Source: Acinetobacter lwoffii (lineage in GTDB: Bacteria; Pseudomonadota; Gammaproteobacteria; Pseudomonadales; Moraxellaceae). Taken from it: a stretch of 64,000 nt of DNA. The DNA lies in contig NZ_CP118963.1 in NCBI RefSeq assembly GCF_029024105.1, forward strand, positions 1,984,001 to 2,048,000. Reading direction: 5' to 3'. Below, one piece after another: positions 16,084 through 25,423 of the stretch. The notes under the pieces were generated by a model that worked only from the letters and a program-made list of their open reading frames with translations, searched no databases and had not been told where the DNA came from. The translations under genes were made by a program, and so were the position numbers. Every line of letters starts with the position of its first letter. The stretch's first letter is position 1.

Positions 16084-17106
16084 ATGACGAACTATTTATA
16101 TCAAGAACAAAACTGGCAATCACAGCTCAGCGACCTGATCACTGATCCCCGCGAACTGCTTGAAGTACTGCAACTTGCACCAGAGCAACTGCTCTCAGGT
16201 GCCATTTTAGCTTCTGAACAGTTTAAGTTGCGTGTGCCGCGTGCTTTTGTCGGCAAAATGCAGGTCGGAAACCCTTTAGACCCATTGCTTTTACAAGTGC
16301 TACCCCATCACTTGGAACTGGAAGAACATCCAGGATTTGTTACCGACCCCTTGGGCGAAGAACAGGCCAATCAGCAACCCGGCGTACTGCACAAATATAA
16401 ATCCCGTTTCTTGCTGACACTGACTGGTGCCTGTGCTGTACATTGCCGTTATTGTTTCCGCCGGCATTTCCCCTATCAGGAAAATCTGCCTAAAAATGAA
16501 GACTGGATAAATATCAAGCAATATCTGGAAAGCCAGCCTGATATTAATGAAGTGATTCTGAGTGGCGGTGATCCACTAACCTTATCGAACCGGAAATTAA
16601 AAACCTGGATTGAACGATTAGAATCAGTACCACATCTCAAATTCTTAAGAATACATTCACGAGTTCCTATTGTGATCCCCAACCGAGTCGACGAAGAGCT
16701 ACTTAGCATGTTAAAAAACAGTAGGCTACGTATTATTCTGGTGGTACACTCAAACCATGCATCGGAGCTGGATGACTTCACTTGCAAGCGTTTAAACCAA
16801 CTGGTTCAACAGCAGATCACCGTTCTGAATCAGGCGGTTTTATTAAACGGGGTGAATGATTCTGCTCAGGTTTTAGTAGATTTAAGCTATCGCTTGTTTG
16901 ATGCCGGGGTCATGCCTTATTATTTACATGTACTTGATAAAGTAAAAGGTGCGCATCATTTTGATTTAGCGCCTGACCATATTAATGAGATTTATACAGA
17001 AGTTTTAGCGAACCTGCCGGGGTATTTGGTTCCTAAACTGGTTCGAGAAATAGCGGGCGAGAAGAATAAGACACCGCTTTTTGGGGTTTCAACATTTTTG
17101 AGTTAA
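16084..17106 (+). CDS. epmB: EpmB, EF-P beta-lysylation radical SAM enzyme
   Basis: A 340-residue protein of the lysine 2,3-aminomutase family. The radical SAM cluster motif is CAVHCRYC (Cys117, Cys121, Cys124), followed by RRHFPY, and the SAM-binding EVILSGGDPLTL at about 156-167. It converts alpha-lysine to beta-lysine for attachment to Lys34 of EF-P. The divergent neighbour is efp itself, which supports the assignment over catabolic lysine aminomutase. No epmA is in this window. Confidence 0.95.
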   Translation: MTNYLYQEQNWQSQLSDLITDPRELLEVLQLAPEQLLSGAILASEQFKLRVPRAFVGKMQVGNPLDPLLLQVLPHHLELEEHPGFVTDPLGEEQANQQPGVLHKYKSRFLLTLTGACAVHCRYCFRRHFPYQENLPKNEDWINIKQYLESQPDINEVILSGGDPLTLSNRKLKTWIERLESVPHLKFLRIHSRVPIVIPNRVDEELLSMLKNSRLRIILVVHSNHASELDDFTCKRLNQLVQQQITVLNQAVLLNGVNDSAQVLVDLSYRLFDAGVMPYYLHVLDKVKGAHHFDLAPDHINEIYTEVLANLPGYLVPKLVREIAGEKNKTPLFGVSTFLS

Positions 17107-17115
17107 ATAATAAAG

Positions 17116-18861
17116 ATGAGCACGCATACTTCAGACATTTTTCAGACACCGACGGAACTTAAACGAGAGCAGTTGAGCTTTTGTCCAACCACTGCCAAGG
17201 CTTTGCAGGAATGGGGTGCGGGGATTTCGATTCTACAACTAGGGAATTCATCCAAATCCCTGTTTAATGCCTTATTGGAAGTTTCTGAGCTGAAATGTAC
17301 AGAAACCCTGCGCTTTGACCTGATTCAGGTCTTGCATCCCACCCTTGAAAATGTCCTGACCAGTCTGGAAAAGCATTTCGTCAATCAGGGCCTGATCACT
17401 TCCGACCGGAATGACCAGATTATTGAGCTGGCTATGCTGCTGCGCAGTCATTTTGCCAAAATTTATATCGATATCGTCAAACGCTGTAATCATCAGCTGA
17501 CCCATCAGAAGTTTTCGCTATTTTCTCTAGGCAAAAAGAAGAGCATTCAAACTGCCCGGATGGTATCGATTTATTATGCCCTGCAACAACTCACACTTCT
17601 TTTATATCAACAGCATATGCTGTATAGCACGCCAGGTCTGGGACAATGGCTGGCTGCCCATCAACTGCTTGAATGTGCAATAGACAATAATTTCTATCAA
17701 AGCAATATCAATCAGGTATTAGGTACCCAGCATGAGATCCAGAACATTGCACATGCCTATGCACAGCTGATTTTACTGGATATCTTCAATACTCATCAGA
17801 TCCGGCCTGCAGAAATTCAGGGCCTGTATCTATGCAGTTTTGACTGGGCCAAACTGGTACAGATCCTGCCGAAGGAAACCACGCTGTCCCGTTATGTGGT
17901 CGATGCCAGCAAAGATCATCCGCCGATCTTTAATTCCCATCAAGAGCCACAGTTTCAGCCGAGCTTCTATATTTCCACACAGAATCTGATGGATCATTTA
18001 ACGGGTACTCAAAGTAAAAATGCCCAGTATCTGTCGCGGAATGAAAAACTGTTCCTGACCCCTGCACTGCATTTTCATATCTACAATCTGCTCTCGAACA
18101 ATGTCGAGCGTCGTCATGAACGTTATGAATATTCAGCACAGATCAATATCTGCTTTGGCTTAAGCGTGGCGCATTTTTACCTGTCTAAAGGTAAAAACTT
18201 CAACGAAACTCTGGAACTCGAGGCCAATTATAATTTCCAGAGCGAAAGCAGTTTTGTCAGCTCGATGGAAAACGCCATTCCAAGTAGTTTTAGCAGCATC
18301 AAGGCGCTCGATCGAGAAACCAAACAGATCCATAGCGCTGAAGTTCTGGATATCAGTGTCAATGGTTACCGGATTAAATGGACTGGTATTACCCCGGCTA
18401 ACCTGAAAACCGGTGAATTCATTCTGGTTCAGGAAAAAACCCAGAGTCAGTGGCGTGGCGGTGTGATTCGCTGGATCAAGCAGTCAACGGATAAGAGCCT
18501 GGAAATCGGGCTGGAAATTTTGGCACAAGAGCTCTTTCCTTGTGCAGCTTATACCCGTACCGAACGTCATCATGTCAACTATCAGCCTGCCCTGTTGGTG
18601 AAAATGACGCAACTGGATCAGGTCTCGACCAGCTTGATTGTCTCTGGTTCACAGATGTTTAGGGAAAAACAAACCATTCATTTACGTCTCGGTCAGGAAG
18701 AAATCAAAATCTATCTGACCAAAGCACAACTGATTACGCAGAGTTTCATCCGTTTTGATTATGAATTACTCAATGATCAGGAAGAAGAGATGATCGAAAA
18801 CTTTATCGATCAGCACATGAATGAAAGCAGAAATCATGATTTATGGGAAGCATTGAAGTGA
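17116..18861 (+). CDS. Large protein with C-terminal PilZ-like domain
   Basis: 581 residues, no signal peptide or membrane helix. The first 390 residues are largely helical and unrecognised. Near 393-475 a PilZ-like segment appears: SAEVLDISVNGYRIKW contains the D-x-S-x-x-G motif of c-di-GMP-binding PilZ domains, followed by beta-rich sequence. The upstream RxxxR half-motif is not clear, so ligand binding is uncertain. It starts 9 bases after epmB and its stop overlaps the start of the FimX-like protein, so the three genes look co-transcribed. A role in type IV pilus or surface behaviour is inferred only from the FimX-like neighbour. Confidence 0.65.
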   Translation: MSTHTSDIFQTPTELKREQLSFCPTTAKALQEWGAGISILQLGNSSKSLFNALLEVSELKCTETLRFDLIQVLHPTLENVLTSLEKHFVNQGLITSDRNDQIIELAMLLRSHFAKIYIDIVKRCNHQLTHQKFSLFSLGKKKSIQTARMVSIYYALQQLTLLLYQQHMLYSTPGLGQWLAAHQLLECAIDNNFYQSNINQVLGTQHEIQNIAHAYAQLILLDIFNTHQIRPAEIQGLYLCSFDWAKLVQILPKETTLSRYVVDASKDHPPIFNSHQEPQFQPSFYISTQNLMDHLTGTQSKNAQYLSRNEKLFLTPALHFHIYNLLSNNVERRHERYEYSAQINICFGLSVAHFYLSKGKNFNETLELEANYNFQSESSFVSSMENAIPSSFSSIKALDRETKQIHSAEVLDISVNGYRIKWTGITPANLKTGEFILVQEKTQSQWRGGVIRWIKQSTDKSLEIGLEILAQELFPCAAYTRTERHHVNYQPALLVKMTQLDQVSTSLIVSGSQMFREKQTIHLRLGQEEIKIYLTKAQLITQSFIRFDYELLNDQEEEMIENFIDQHMNESRNHDLWEALK

Positions 18862-21008
18862 GAAATCCATTATTGTCTAAAAAGTTAAAACGTACTGAAA
18901 CACGTTTACTGATTATTGATGATAATCAAATTAGATATAACCAAATCCGTGATCTGCTGACCAGTCATGATTATCAGGTGGATGCTGTCCTGCTGGATGA
19001 TCTGCAATCTTTTGAAAAACAATTAAATTTCAACTGGGATCTGATTATTTTTGGACGTGCCTACGACCTGAAATATGAACAGGCCTTAAGTTTGGTGCGC
19101 CTTTCGCAGCAACCTAATCTGCCGATGATTTTGCTTAAACCGGATGATTACCAGGCTGAACAATATGCGCAATATATCCGTAAAGGGGTATATGACATTC
19201 TCAATTTTGACTACCTGGAACGCTTTTATGTGGGACTGGTCCGAGCATTGTCATTTAGCCGTTTGTCACAGTCTCAGCAACATTTAATGACTGAGCTGGA
19301 AACAGCACAAATTCAGGCACAATCTTTAGTAGACGACAGCAACCGTGCTGTTGCCACCATTCAGGAAGGGATTCATATTCAGGCCAATGCGGACTACCTG
19401 AAACTGTTTGGCTTGCAAAATGAAGATGAGATTATTGGCCTACCGCTTCTGGATCTGCTCCAGCCTTCAGATTTGAATGATTTTAAAACGCGTTTCAAAA
19501 AGATTTCTCAGGGTCAATTTGATTTAGGTCGGGTCGAGATCCAGTCTCTGAATCCGCATGTGTCCGCATCTAATCCATTAAAACTGGAATTCTTGCCTTC
19601 AACGGCTGAAGAAGATGCGGTACAAATTAGCATTGATACTCAATCTCAAACGGTTTTTTCCGAGAAAACTCCTGGAAAACCAAGTGTTTTTCAGTCACTT
19701 AAACGTGAACTGAACAAGCAGTCTGCACCGGTGAATGCCTTAGTCACTTTCTCTTTAAGTGCATATGACCCGGAAGTTCTACAATCTGACTGGGCCACTT
19801 TTAATGGGTACTTTGATGCAGTCAAAGAATTCCTCAAGGAACAGACCCATATTCCCCTGTTTAAACTGGAATATGATGTCGTTGTCGGTCTGTTTCAGGC
19901 AGACTCTAAAGCAATTCTTGAATCCAAACTGATCAGTTTAAATGCCTTAAGCAAACCGCAACTCATTACAGTGGGACCAAAGTCATTCCCTCTAAATTTG
20001 CGCTTGGGCTATGTCATGCTTGAACAGGGTTTGCAAGATGAAATGCAATGCAATACGCTGATTGGACAAGCATTCTCGACATCTTTACCTCAAGCAGAAG
20101 CTGTACCTGAATTTAAACTTGATATTCCTGCGTCACTGAGCAGTCCGGTTGCGGTAGAAATGCCAAGTATAGATTTCAGTGTTGCTGAAACACCAGTTGC
20201 CAGCCCAACATTGGCAGCCGTCAGTCCAGCAGTCACGTCTATTCCTAGCGCTACACCTTCTATTTTGAAAGCCTTAAGTGAATGTCTGGAACGTGGGGAG
20301 ATCCATTTAAAATATCAACAACTCTATGATAAAGAAGATACGCGTTTATATACCTATGAAGTGACCAGTGGCTTTATTTTTGAGAATAAATGGCAGGATA
20401 TTTCTAGCCTTTTAGAACTTCATGAAGATGATGAACTGTCCATTAAACTGGATCGCTGGATTCTGGTTGAAGCCAGTAAACAGCTACACAACTTTATTAC
20501 CCAGTATCCTGATGCAAGCTTAATTGTCAATTTGAACCGTGCCGTACTATTTAAAGACCGCACCTTCCCGGAATTTATTTCCAAGCTGATTACGATTATT
20601 CGCAGTAAAGTGAAGCATCCGCTAATCTTGCAATTCTCAGAAGAAGATATTTTACTGAATCAACAAGATGCACAAAAATATCTACGCGTGCTGTATGAAC
20701 ATGGCGCACTGATTGCACTGCGTGATTTTGGTCAATCCATGTACAGTCAAAATTTACTGCGCGAACTTGAACTGGATGGTGTCAGCTTACATTCAAACTT
20801 AACCAATATGCTCAATAAAGATACCGAGATTGAGCAACTACAGGAAAAAATTACCAGCTATAATGAAATCAAGCCACTCAACATTCTGATTCGTGAATTA
20901 AATGATATGACACTGTTCGCGAATGCCTGGAACGTGGATGCCCGCTTTATTCAGGGGAATTATTTCCAGAAAAAACTCGATCATTTGATTGATGTACAAG
21001 ATCACTAA
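18858..21008 (+). CDS. FimX-like degenerate REC-PAS-GGDEF-EAL protein
   Basis: Domains in order (GTG-start numbering): receiver-like (15-135) with IIDD but Gly where the phospho-acceptor Asp should be (DLIIFG); PAS (about 160-255); degenerate GGDEF (about 285-420, no GGDEF motif); low-complexity Pro/Ala/Ser linker; EAL-like (about 470-710). The EAL motif reads EVT, and the metal-site DDFG region reads RDFG, so phosphodiesterase activity is not expected. The architecture and the loss of all active sites match FimX of Pseudomonas, a c-di-GMP receptor for type IV pili. GTG 18858 overlaps the upstream stop (GTGA) and has GGGAAG seven bases before it; ATG 18843 lacks a ribosome site. Confidence 0.8.
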   Translation: MRNPLLSKKLKRTETRLLIIDDNQIRYNQIRDLLTSHDYQVDAVLLDDLQSFEKQLNFNWDLIIFGRAYDLKYEQALSLVRLSQQPNLPMILLKPDDYQAEQYAQYIRKGVYDILNFDYLERFYVGLVRALSFSRLSQSQQHLMTELETAQIQAQSLVDDSNRAVATIQEGIHIQANADYLKLFGLQNEDEIIGLPLLDLLQPSDLNDFKTRFKKISQGQFDLGRVEIQSLNPHVSASNPLKLEFLPSTAEEDAVQISIDTQSQTVFSEKTPGKPSVFQSLKRELNKQSAPVNALVTFSLSAYDPEVLQSDWATFNGYFDAVKEFLKEQTHIPLFKLEYDVVVGLFQADSKAILESKLISLNALSKPQLITVGPKSFPLNLRLGYVMLEQGLQDEMQCNTLIGQAFSTSLPQAEAVPEFKLDIPASLSSPVAVEMPSIDFSVAETPVASPTLAAVSPAVTSIPSATPSILKALSECLERGEIHLKYQQLYDKEDTRLYTYEVTSGFIFENKWQDISSLLELHEDDELSIKLDRWILVEASKQLHNFITQYPDASLIVNLNRAVLFKDRTFPEFISKLITIIRSKVKHPLILQFSEEDILLNQQDAQKYLRVLYEHGALIALRDFGQSMYSQNLLRELELDGVSLHSNLTNMLNKDTEIEQLQEKITSYNEIKPLNILIRELNDMTLFANAWNVDARFIQGNYFQKKLDHLIDVQDH

Positions 21009-21070
21009 GATCTTGTACAAGCCTGCGCATTTAGGAAATCGAATGATAATTTTTTAAATTGCAGGCACAA

Positions 21071-21097
21071 AAAAAACGGGCTTAAAGCCCGTTTTTT
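21071..21097. terminator. Bidirectional terminator between the FimX-like gene and rpmE
   Basis: ACGGGC-TTAAA-GCCCGT stem flanked by an A-run and a T-run, serving two convergent genes. Confidence 0.9.
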
Positions 21098-21108
21098 CAT
21101 TTTGGGTA

Positions 21109-21333
21109 TTAACGTTTAACAGAACGTGACATACCAGCAAAACGTTGTTTGAACTTGTCGATACGACCGCCAGTGTCAACGTTCTTTTGCTTACCAGTGT
21201 AGAATGGGTGGCAAGCTGAACATACGTCTAGATAAAGAGTTTCTTTACCAAGAGCTGAACGAGTTTCGATTACGTTACCACATGAACAAGTAGCAACTAA
21301 AGTTTCATATTTTGGGTGAATATCGGCGCGCAT
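21109..21333 (-). CDS. rpmE: 50S ribosomal protein L31
   Basis: 74 residues beginning MRADIHPKY. The zinc-binding form of L31 is indicated by CSC (Cys16, Cys18) and CSAC (Cys38, Cys41). It binds the ribosome at the bridge between subunits. The gene is monocistronic with a terminator shared with the convergent FimX-like gene. About 160 bases of leader separate it from the likely promoter at 21499-21528. Confidence 0.97.
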   Translation of the reverse strand: MRADIHPKYETLVATCSCGNVIETRSALGKETLYLDVCSACHPFYTGKQKNVDTGGRIDKFKQRFAGMSRSVKR

Positions 21334-21498
21334 CGTCGATTACTCCATTAGATTCAAGAAGGTTTAGCTGTCATCGCTATTGATCACTCTCAAATGAGGA
21401 AGCAGGAACATCGTTCATGCAGATCAACACCACAACAGACCATTCTTTTGGCCCACCGAGACGGATACCGTCAGAGCTAAGCACAACAAGTGGGCGTC

Positions 21499-21528
21499 AT
21501 TATACGTGAAACGAATTCAATATGCGAA
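21499..21528 (-). promoter_or_regulatory. Likely rpmE promoter
   Basis: Minus strand TATAAT (21499-21504) with TTCGCA 18 bases upstream (21523-21528). The -10 is perfect and the -35 weak. Confidence 0.45.
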
Positions 21529-22509
21529 TTATTCTTCAGCTTCTGATCCAGCCTCTTTGGCCCACAGATTGGCAATAATCCCGCAGACCATCAACTGAAT
21601 CTGATGGAAAATCATGATCGGCAGGACAATCATGCCCAGCGGCTGGCCAATAAATAAAATTTGCGCCATCGGTACTCCACTGGCCAGGGTTTTTTTAGAA
21701 CCACAAAAGAATGCCGTTTTCTGGTCAGCGCGGCTGAAGCCCAGCCAGCGTGGAATATAAAGTGATAATAACATCACAATGGTGAGTAACACCGAGCAAG
21801 CCAGCAATAGCAGCAACAAGGTACTCAGGCTCACTTCATTCCACAGACCAGCCACTACGGCGCTACTAAAAGCGCCATACACCACCAGTAAAATCGAGCC
21901 TTGATCGAAGACCTTGACGATTTTTGGCATTTTCATCATTTGCGGATAGATCCATGGACGCAGAATCTGTCCTAAAATAAACGGTACCAAGAGCAGCAGT
22001 GTAATCTGGATAATCGAAGAAGTCGGATCAAAACCATGATCAGATTGACCGAGAATAAAAAATGCCACCAATAATGGGGTAATAAACATACCGATCAGAT
22101 TGGAAAAAGAGGCACTACATACCGCCCCGGCGACATTGCCATGAGCCACTGAAGTAAAGGCGATCGAGGACTGCACGGTGGATGGCAGGAAACACATAAA
22201 CAGGAAACCCCAATATAGTTCCTGTCCGAGCATGGGTAATAAAATCGGCTTGGCCAAAAGCCCGAGAATCGGAAACAGGGCAAAAGTTAGCGCAAAAACT
22301 AAAGTATGCAATTTCCAGTGCATAATGCCTTGCACCACAGCTTCACGAGACAGTTTGGCGCCGTGCAGGAAAAACAGGATGGCGATCGCTCCTGTCGTCA
22401 CCCAGCCAAAGACTTCAGCCGCCTTCCCCGAAACTGGCAACACACTGGCCAGCAAAACCATCACAAACAACAGTATCGTAAACCGATCCAATGCCAAGAA
22501 CTTAAGCAT
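21529..22509 (-). CDS. BASS-type (bile acid:sodium symporter-like) transporter
   Basis: 326 residues with about nine to ten hydrophobic helices, of the SBF-like/YfeH branch of bile acid:sodium symporters. Family landmarks include FFLHGAKLS near residue 46, LPSTVQSSIAFTSVAHGN near 108-125 and the broken-helix region GSKKTLASGVPMAQ near 271. Such proteins move organic anions with sodium; the substrate is not predictable. It is a single gene between rpmE and the gloA terminator. Confidence 0.88.
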   Translation of the reverse strand: MLKFLALDRFTILLFVMVLLASVLPVSGKAAEVFGWVTTGAIAILFFLHGAKLSREAVVQGIMHWKLHTLVFALTFALFPILGLLAKPILLPMLGQELYWGFLFMCFLPSTVQSSIAFTSVAHGNVAGAVCSASFSNLIGMFITPLLVAFFILGQSDHGFDPTSSIIQITLLLLVPFILGQILRPWIYPQMMKMPKIVKVFDQGSILLVVYGAFSSAVVAGLWNEVSLSTLLLLLLACSVLLTIVMLLSLYIPRWLGFSRADQKTAFFCGSKKTLASGVPMAQILFIGQPLGMIVLPIMIFHQIQLMVCGIIANLWAKEAGSEAEE

Positions 22510-22544
22510 ATCTCTATAATCCCTCAGATTTTATTGTTTGATAT

Positions 22545-22577
22545 AAAAATGCCCGGCTATCTTAACAGATGCCGGGC
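22545..22577 (-). terminator. Intrinsic terminator of gloA
   Basis: Minus-strand GCCCGGC / GCCGGGC stem with a 13-base loop, followed by ATTTTTAT. Confidence 0.75.
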
Positions 22578-22653
22578 CCATGCTATGCACTCAGATTGAT
22601 GTAATATTTTCATCTATACATGAATGCATTTCATATATCTCGCTACATCACAC

Positions 22654-23055
22654 TTAGTTATTACGTGCATTGTTGTCTTGCTGGATCAGCTCGATCTTGT
22701 AGCCATCTGGATCTTCTACAAATGCAATTACAGTCACGCCACCTTTCATTGGGCCGGCTTCACGCACCACATTACCGCCACGCGCTTTAATCTCTTCGCA
22801 AGCCTTGTAAGCATCATCAACTGCAATCGCGATATGACCATAAGCATTGCCCAGTTCATAGCTGTCTGTATCCCAGTTATGGGTCAATTCCAGTACGGTG
22901 TGATTCTCTTCATCGCCATAACCGACAAAAGCCAGGGTAAAACGGCCTTCTTCGTAATCACGCTTACGAAGCAAAGTCATGCCAAGTACTTCAGTATAGA
23001 ACTTGAGAGATTGTTCTAAATTGCCTACACGTAACATGGTATGCAGCATGCGCAT
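22654..23055 (-). CDS. gloA: Lactoylglutathione lyase (glyoxalase I)
   Basis: 133 residues from ATG 23055 (MRMLHTMLRVG, as in E. coli GloA). AAGGA lies eight bases upstream, while the frame is open to 23094. Metal ligands fit the family: His5, Glu in VLELTHNW (about 56), His in YGHIAIAV (about 74) and Glu in YKIELIQ (about 122). It isomerises the methylglyoxal-glutathione hemithioacetal. It starts one base after the ampG stop (TAATATG), so it is co-transcribed with ampG. Confidence 0.96.
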   Translation of the reverse strand: MRMLHTMLRVGNLEQSLKFYTEVLGMTLLRKRDYEEGRFTLAFVGYGDEENHTVLELTHNWDTDSYELGNAYGHIAIAVDDAYKACEEIKARGGNVVREAGPMKGGVTVIAFVEDPDGYKIELIQQDNNARNN

Positions 23056-23056
23056 A

Positions 23057-25225
23057 TTAATCATCCTTCTGTACAGATTGTTGTTGGTGTTCACCGAGCA
23101 GTTTTGCGACCCAAACCACCAGAATCAGGATCGGAATCCCGATTAGAGTAGTCATCAGGAAGAAATTCGGATAACCGATATTGGTGACTATAGTACCCGA
23201 ATATCCGCCTAAAATCTTAGGGGTCAAAGTCATGAGTGAGCTAAAAATCGCATATTGAACAGCGGTAAAAGACACACTGGTCAAGCTCGACAAGAATGCA
23301 ATAAACGCAGCACCAGCCAGCCCAGCAGCCAGATTGTCGACAATAATAGCAAAATAAAGCCACTTGTCGCTATAAGGTTTAATTACCTTACCACTGACTT
23401 CGACTGTATCTGAACTGTTGCCATCCACCACTGCCAAGGGCTGAATATCGACATCCAGATTCTGGGTACTAGCCAACTGATCATTGACCTGATAAACATG
23501 CGTGGTTTGCTGAAGTGCCTGATCATCTTGCATCAAGACTGCACTGATAATATGTGCAGGTGACTGAATCAGTTGCTGTGCAGGAATCGCGGCAGTAAAT
23601 ACGCCTTCACTTTCCAGTTTTGCCTCAATATTCTGATCATTGATTTGCAAAACAATCTTTTGATTTTCTTGCAGTGCTTCACCGACATACTGGCTGCGCA
23701 CTACAATGGTCTTGTCCTGTTCAGCTACAGTGAGGCTATTGTCACTGGTGATCGGCAAGATCTGTAACTGGGTGCTACCCTGTTCTGTGGTCAAATACGG
23801 CATATTGACCTGTACCGGGGCCTGATCAGTAACATCTCCATCCAGATAAGCAGCCGATACTTGTAGCTGTTTGCTCTGCGCCAGCACTGCACTTGGGATA
23901 TCCAGCTTCCAGTAACCAACTTCATCGGTCTCTGCCTGATAAACCTGATTACCGGCTTTAACTTCCACAGCTGCCAGTTTTTCACCAGACTTGACTAGGC
24001 CGATAAAAATCAGGTTGGTAGAACAGGCCAGTACGGCACCGACAAACATCAGTTTCATGATGTTCATCTTCTGGGCCAAGAGCCCGCCAAGGAAACCACC
24101 GACTAAAGAGAAAATCACCCCATAGACTTTAACGGCCTCGGCAATCTGTTCTTTACTGAAATTCAGGTCCTGATAGAACACATTGGAAATGACGCCGGCA
24201 ATAATATCGGAAACCCGATAAAAACCGATCAACAATAACAGCACCAATGCCAGTTTCAAGCCATAACGCTTAAAGAAATCTGCAACCGGATTGACCCAGG
24301 TTTCATAGGCCATCTGCTTGTTAACCGCACCCATTTTTACCAAGCCTGCACCAATCGCAAAGGCCACTGCACCCGAGCCAACAAAGCGCAAAGCTTCAAA
24401 ACAGAACAAGGCAAAGGTATCTTGAATAGCGAATTGTTCGGTGATGCTGGCCACCAGATTGCCCGAATAGATATAGCTCAGAACAAAACTGATTACCGCC
24501 ACAAAAAACACCGCAACTAAACGGAAATAATCACTGCGCACATAGTGTTTGCGTACCCGGTTAACCTGCGGCTCCCGAATGGACAGTGTGGTGATAATAC
24601 CGACCAGCATGACAGCAGCCATCGCCAGATAGGTCCATTTCCAGGCATCATAGATATAGTTGCCTTTCGCAGTTCCCAAATAGGCCGCAAGAAACAAGGC
24701 ACCAGCACCGGCCACAATCATCCCGATCCGGTAACCTGCATTATAGGTGGAAGCCAATACGGTCTGCATCTGGGTTTCCGCCAGCTCAATCCGGTAGGCA
24801 TCAATCACAATATCCTGCGTTGCTGCGGAGAAACCAAGCAGGACAGCACCGAGCGCCATTTGCTGTAAATGTGTGGCACCCAAAGCCGGATCAGAAAAGG
24901 CCATAATGGAAATGGCACAGACAATCAGAATCTGCGCAATCAGCAACCATGCACGACGACGTCCCAGAGCCTTGGTCAGAAAAGGGACAGGAAGTTCATC
25001 AATGAGCGGTGCCCAGACGAATTTAAACGAATAGCCCAATGCGGCCCAGCTAAAGAAAGTTACTGCACTTTTGCTGATTCCGGCCTCACCTAACCATAAA
25101 GACAGACTGGAAAAAATCAGAAGAATCGGCACACCAGCCGAAAATCCCAAGAACAGCATGATCAATGCACGTCGATCTAAAAATGCTGTAAATGCGGATT
25201 TCCAACCCGTCGTTTGTGTTGTCAT
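23057..25225 (-). CDS. ampG: AmpG muropeptide permease with inserted Ig-like region
   Basis: 722 residues, against about 490 in E. coli. The MFS part is clear (GFSAGVPILLIFSSLSLWL near 27-45, FSWAALGYSFKFVWAPLID 58-76, ATQDIVIDAYR 135-145; VDNLAAGLAGAAFIAFL 629-645). It imports anhydromuropeptides for peptidoglycan recycling and beta-lactamase signalling. Between two helices, residues about 412-622 (23362-23992) form a non-membrane, beta-rich insert with two Ig-like repeats, e.g. AETDEVGYWKLDIPSAVLAQ and LESEGVFTAAIPAQQL, resembling repeats of Bap-type adhesins. By MFS topology the loop should be periplasmic. gloA follows by one base. Confidence 0.92.
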   Translation of the reverse strand: MTTQTTGWKSAFTAFLDRRALIMLFLGFSAGVPILLIFSSLSLWLGEAGISKSAVTFFSWAALGYSFKFVWAPLIDELPVPFLTKALGRRRAWLLIAQILIVCAISIMAFSDPALGATHLQQMALGAVLLGFSAATQDIVIDAYRIELAETQMQTVLASTYNAGYRIGMIVAGAGALFLAAYLGTAKGNYIYDAWKWTYLAMAAVMLVGIITTLSIREPQVNRVRKHYVRSDYFRLVAVFFVAVISFVLSYIYSGNLVASITEQFAIQDTFALFCFEALRFVGSGAVAFAIGAGLVKMGAVNKQMAYETWVNPVADFFKRYGLKLALVLLLLIGFYRVSDIIAGVISNVFYQDLNFSKEQIAEAVKVYGVIFSLVGGFLGGLLAQKMNIMKLMFVGAVLACSTNLIFIGLVKSGEKLAAVEVKAGNQVYQAETDEVGYWKLDIPSAVLAQSKQLQVSAAYLDGDVTDQAPVQVNMPYLTTEQGSTQLQILPITSDNSLTVAEQDKTIVVRSQYVGEALQENQKIVLQINDQNIEAKLESEGVFTAAIPAQQLIQSPAHIISAVLMQDDQALQQTTHVYQVNDQLASTQNLDVDIQPLAVVDGNSSDTVEVSGKVIKPYSDKWLYFAIIVDNLAAGLAGAAFIAFLSSLTSVSFTAVQYAIFSSLMTLTPKILGGYSGTIVTNIGYPNFFLMTTLIGIPILILVVWVAKLLGEHQQQSVQKDD

Positions 25226-25423
25226 TGCTTTATTATTTTCCGCAGAAAAACCAATTGCTGCTATTCAATCCTGTAATAGCGTATCTTTCAACAAGATTTA
25301 TATATTTATCACATTTCCGGTTTTTTATTTTCTGGCAAAAGCGACATGTTGGCTTGAATTTTTCAAGTAAATCTGTATACCTTAACTCCTATCAACGTAA
25401 TATTTCGTTTTGGATTTTCAACA

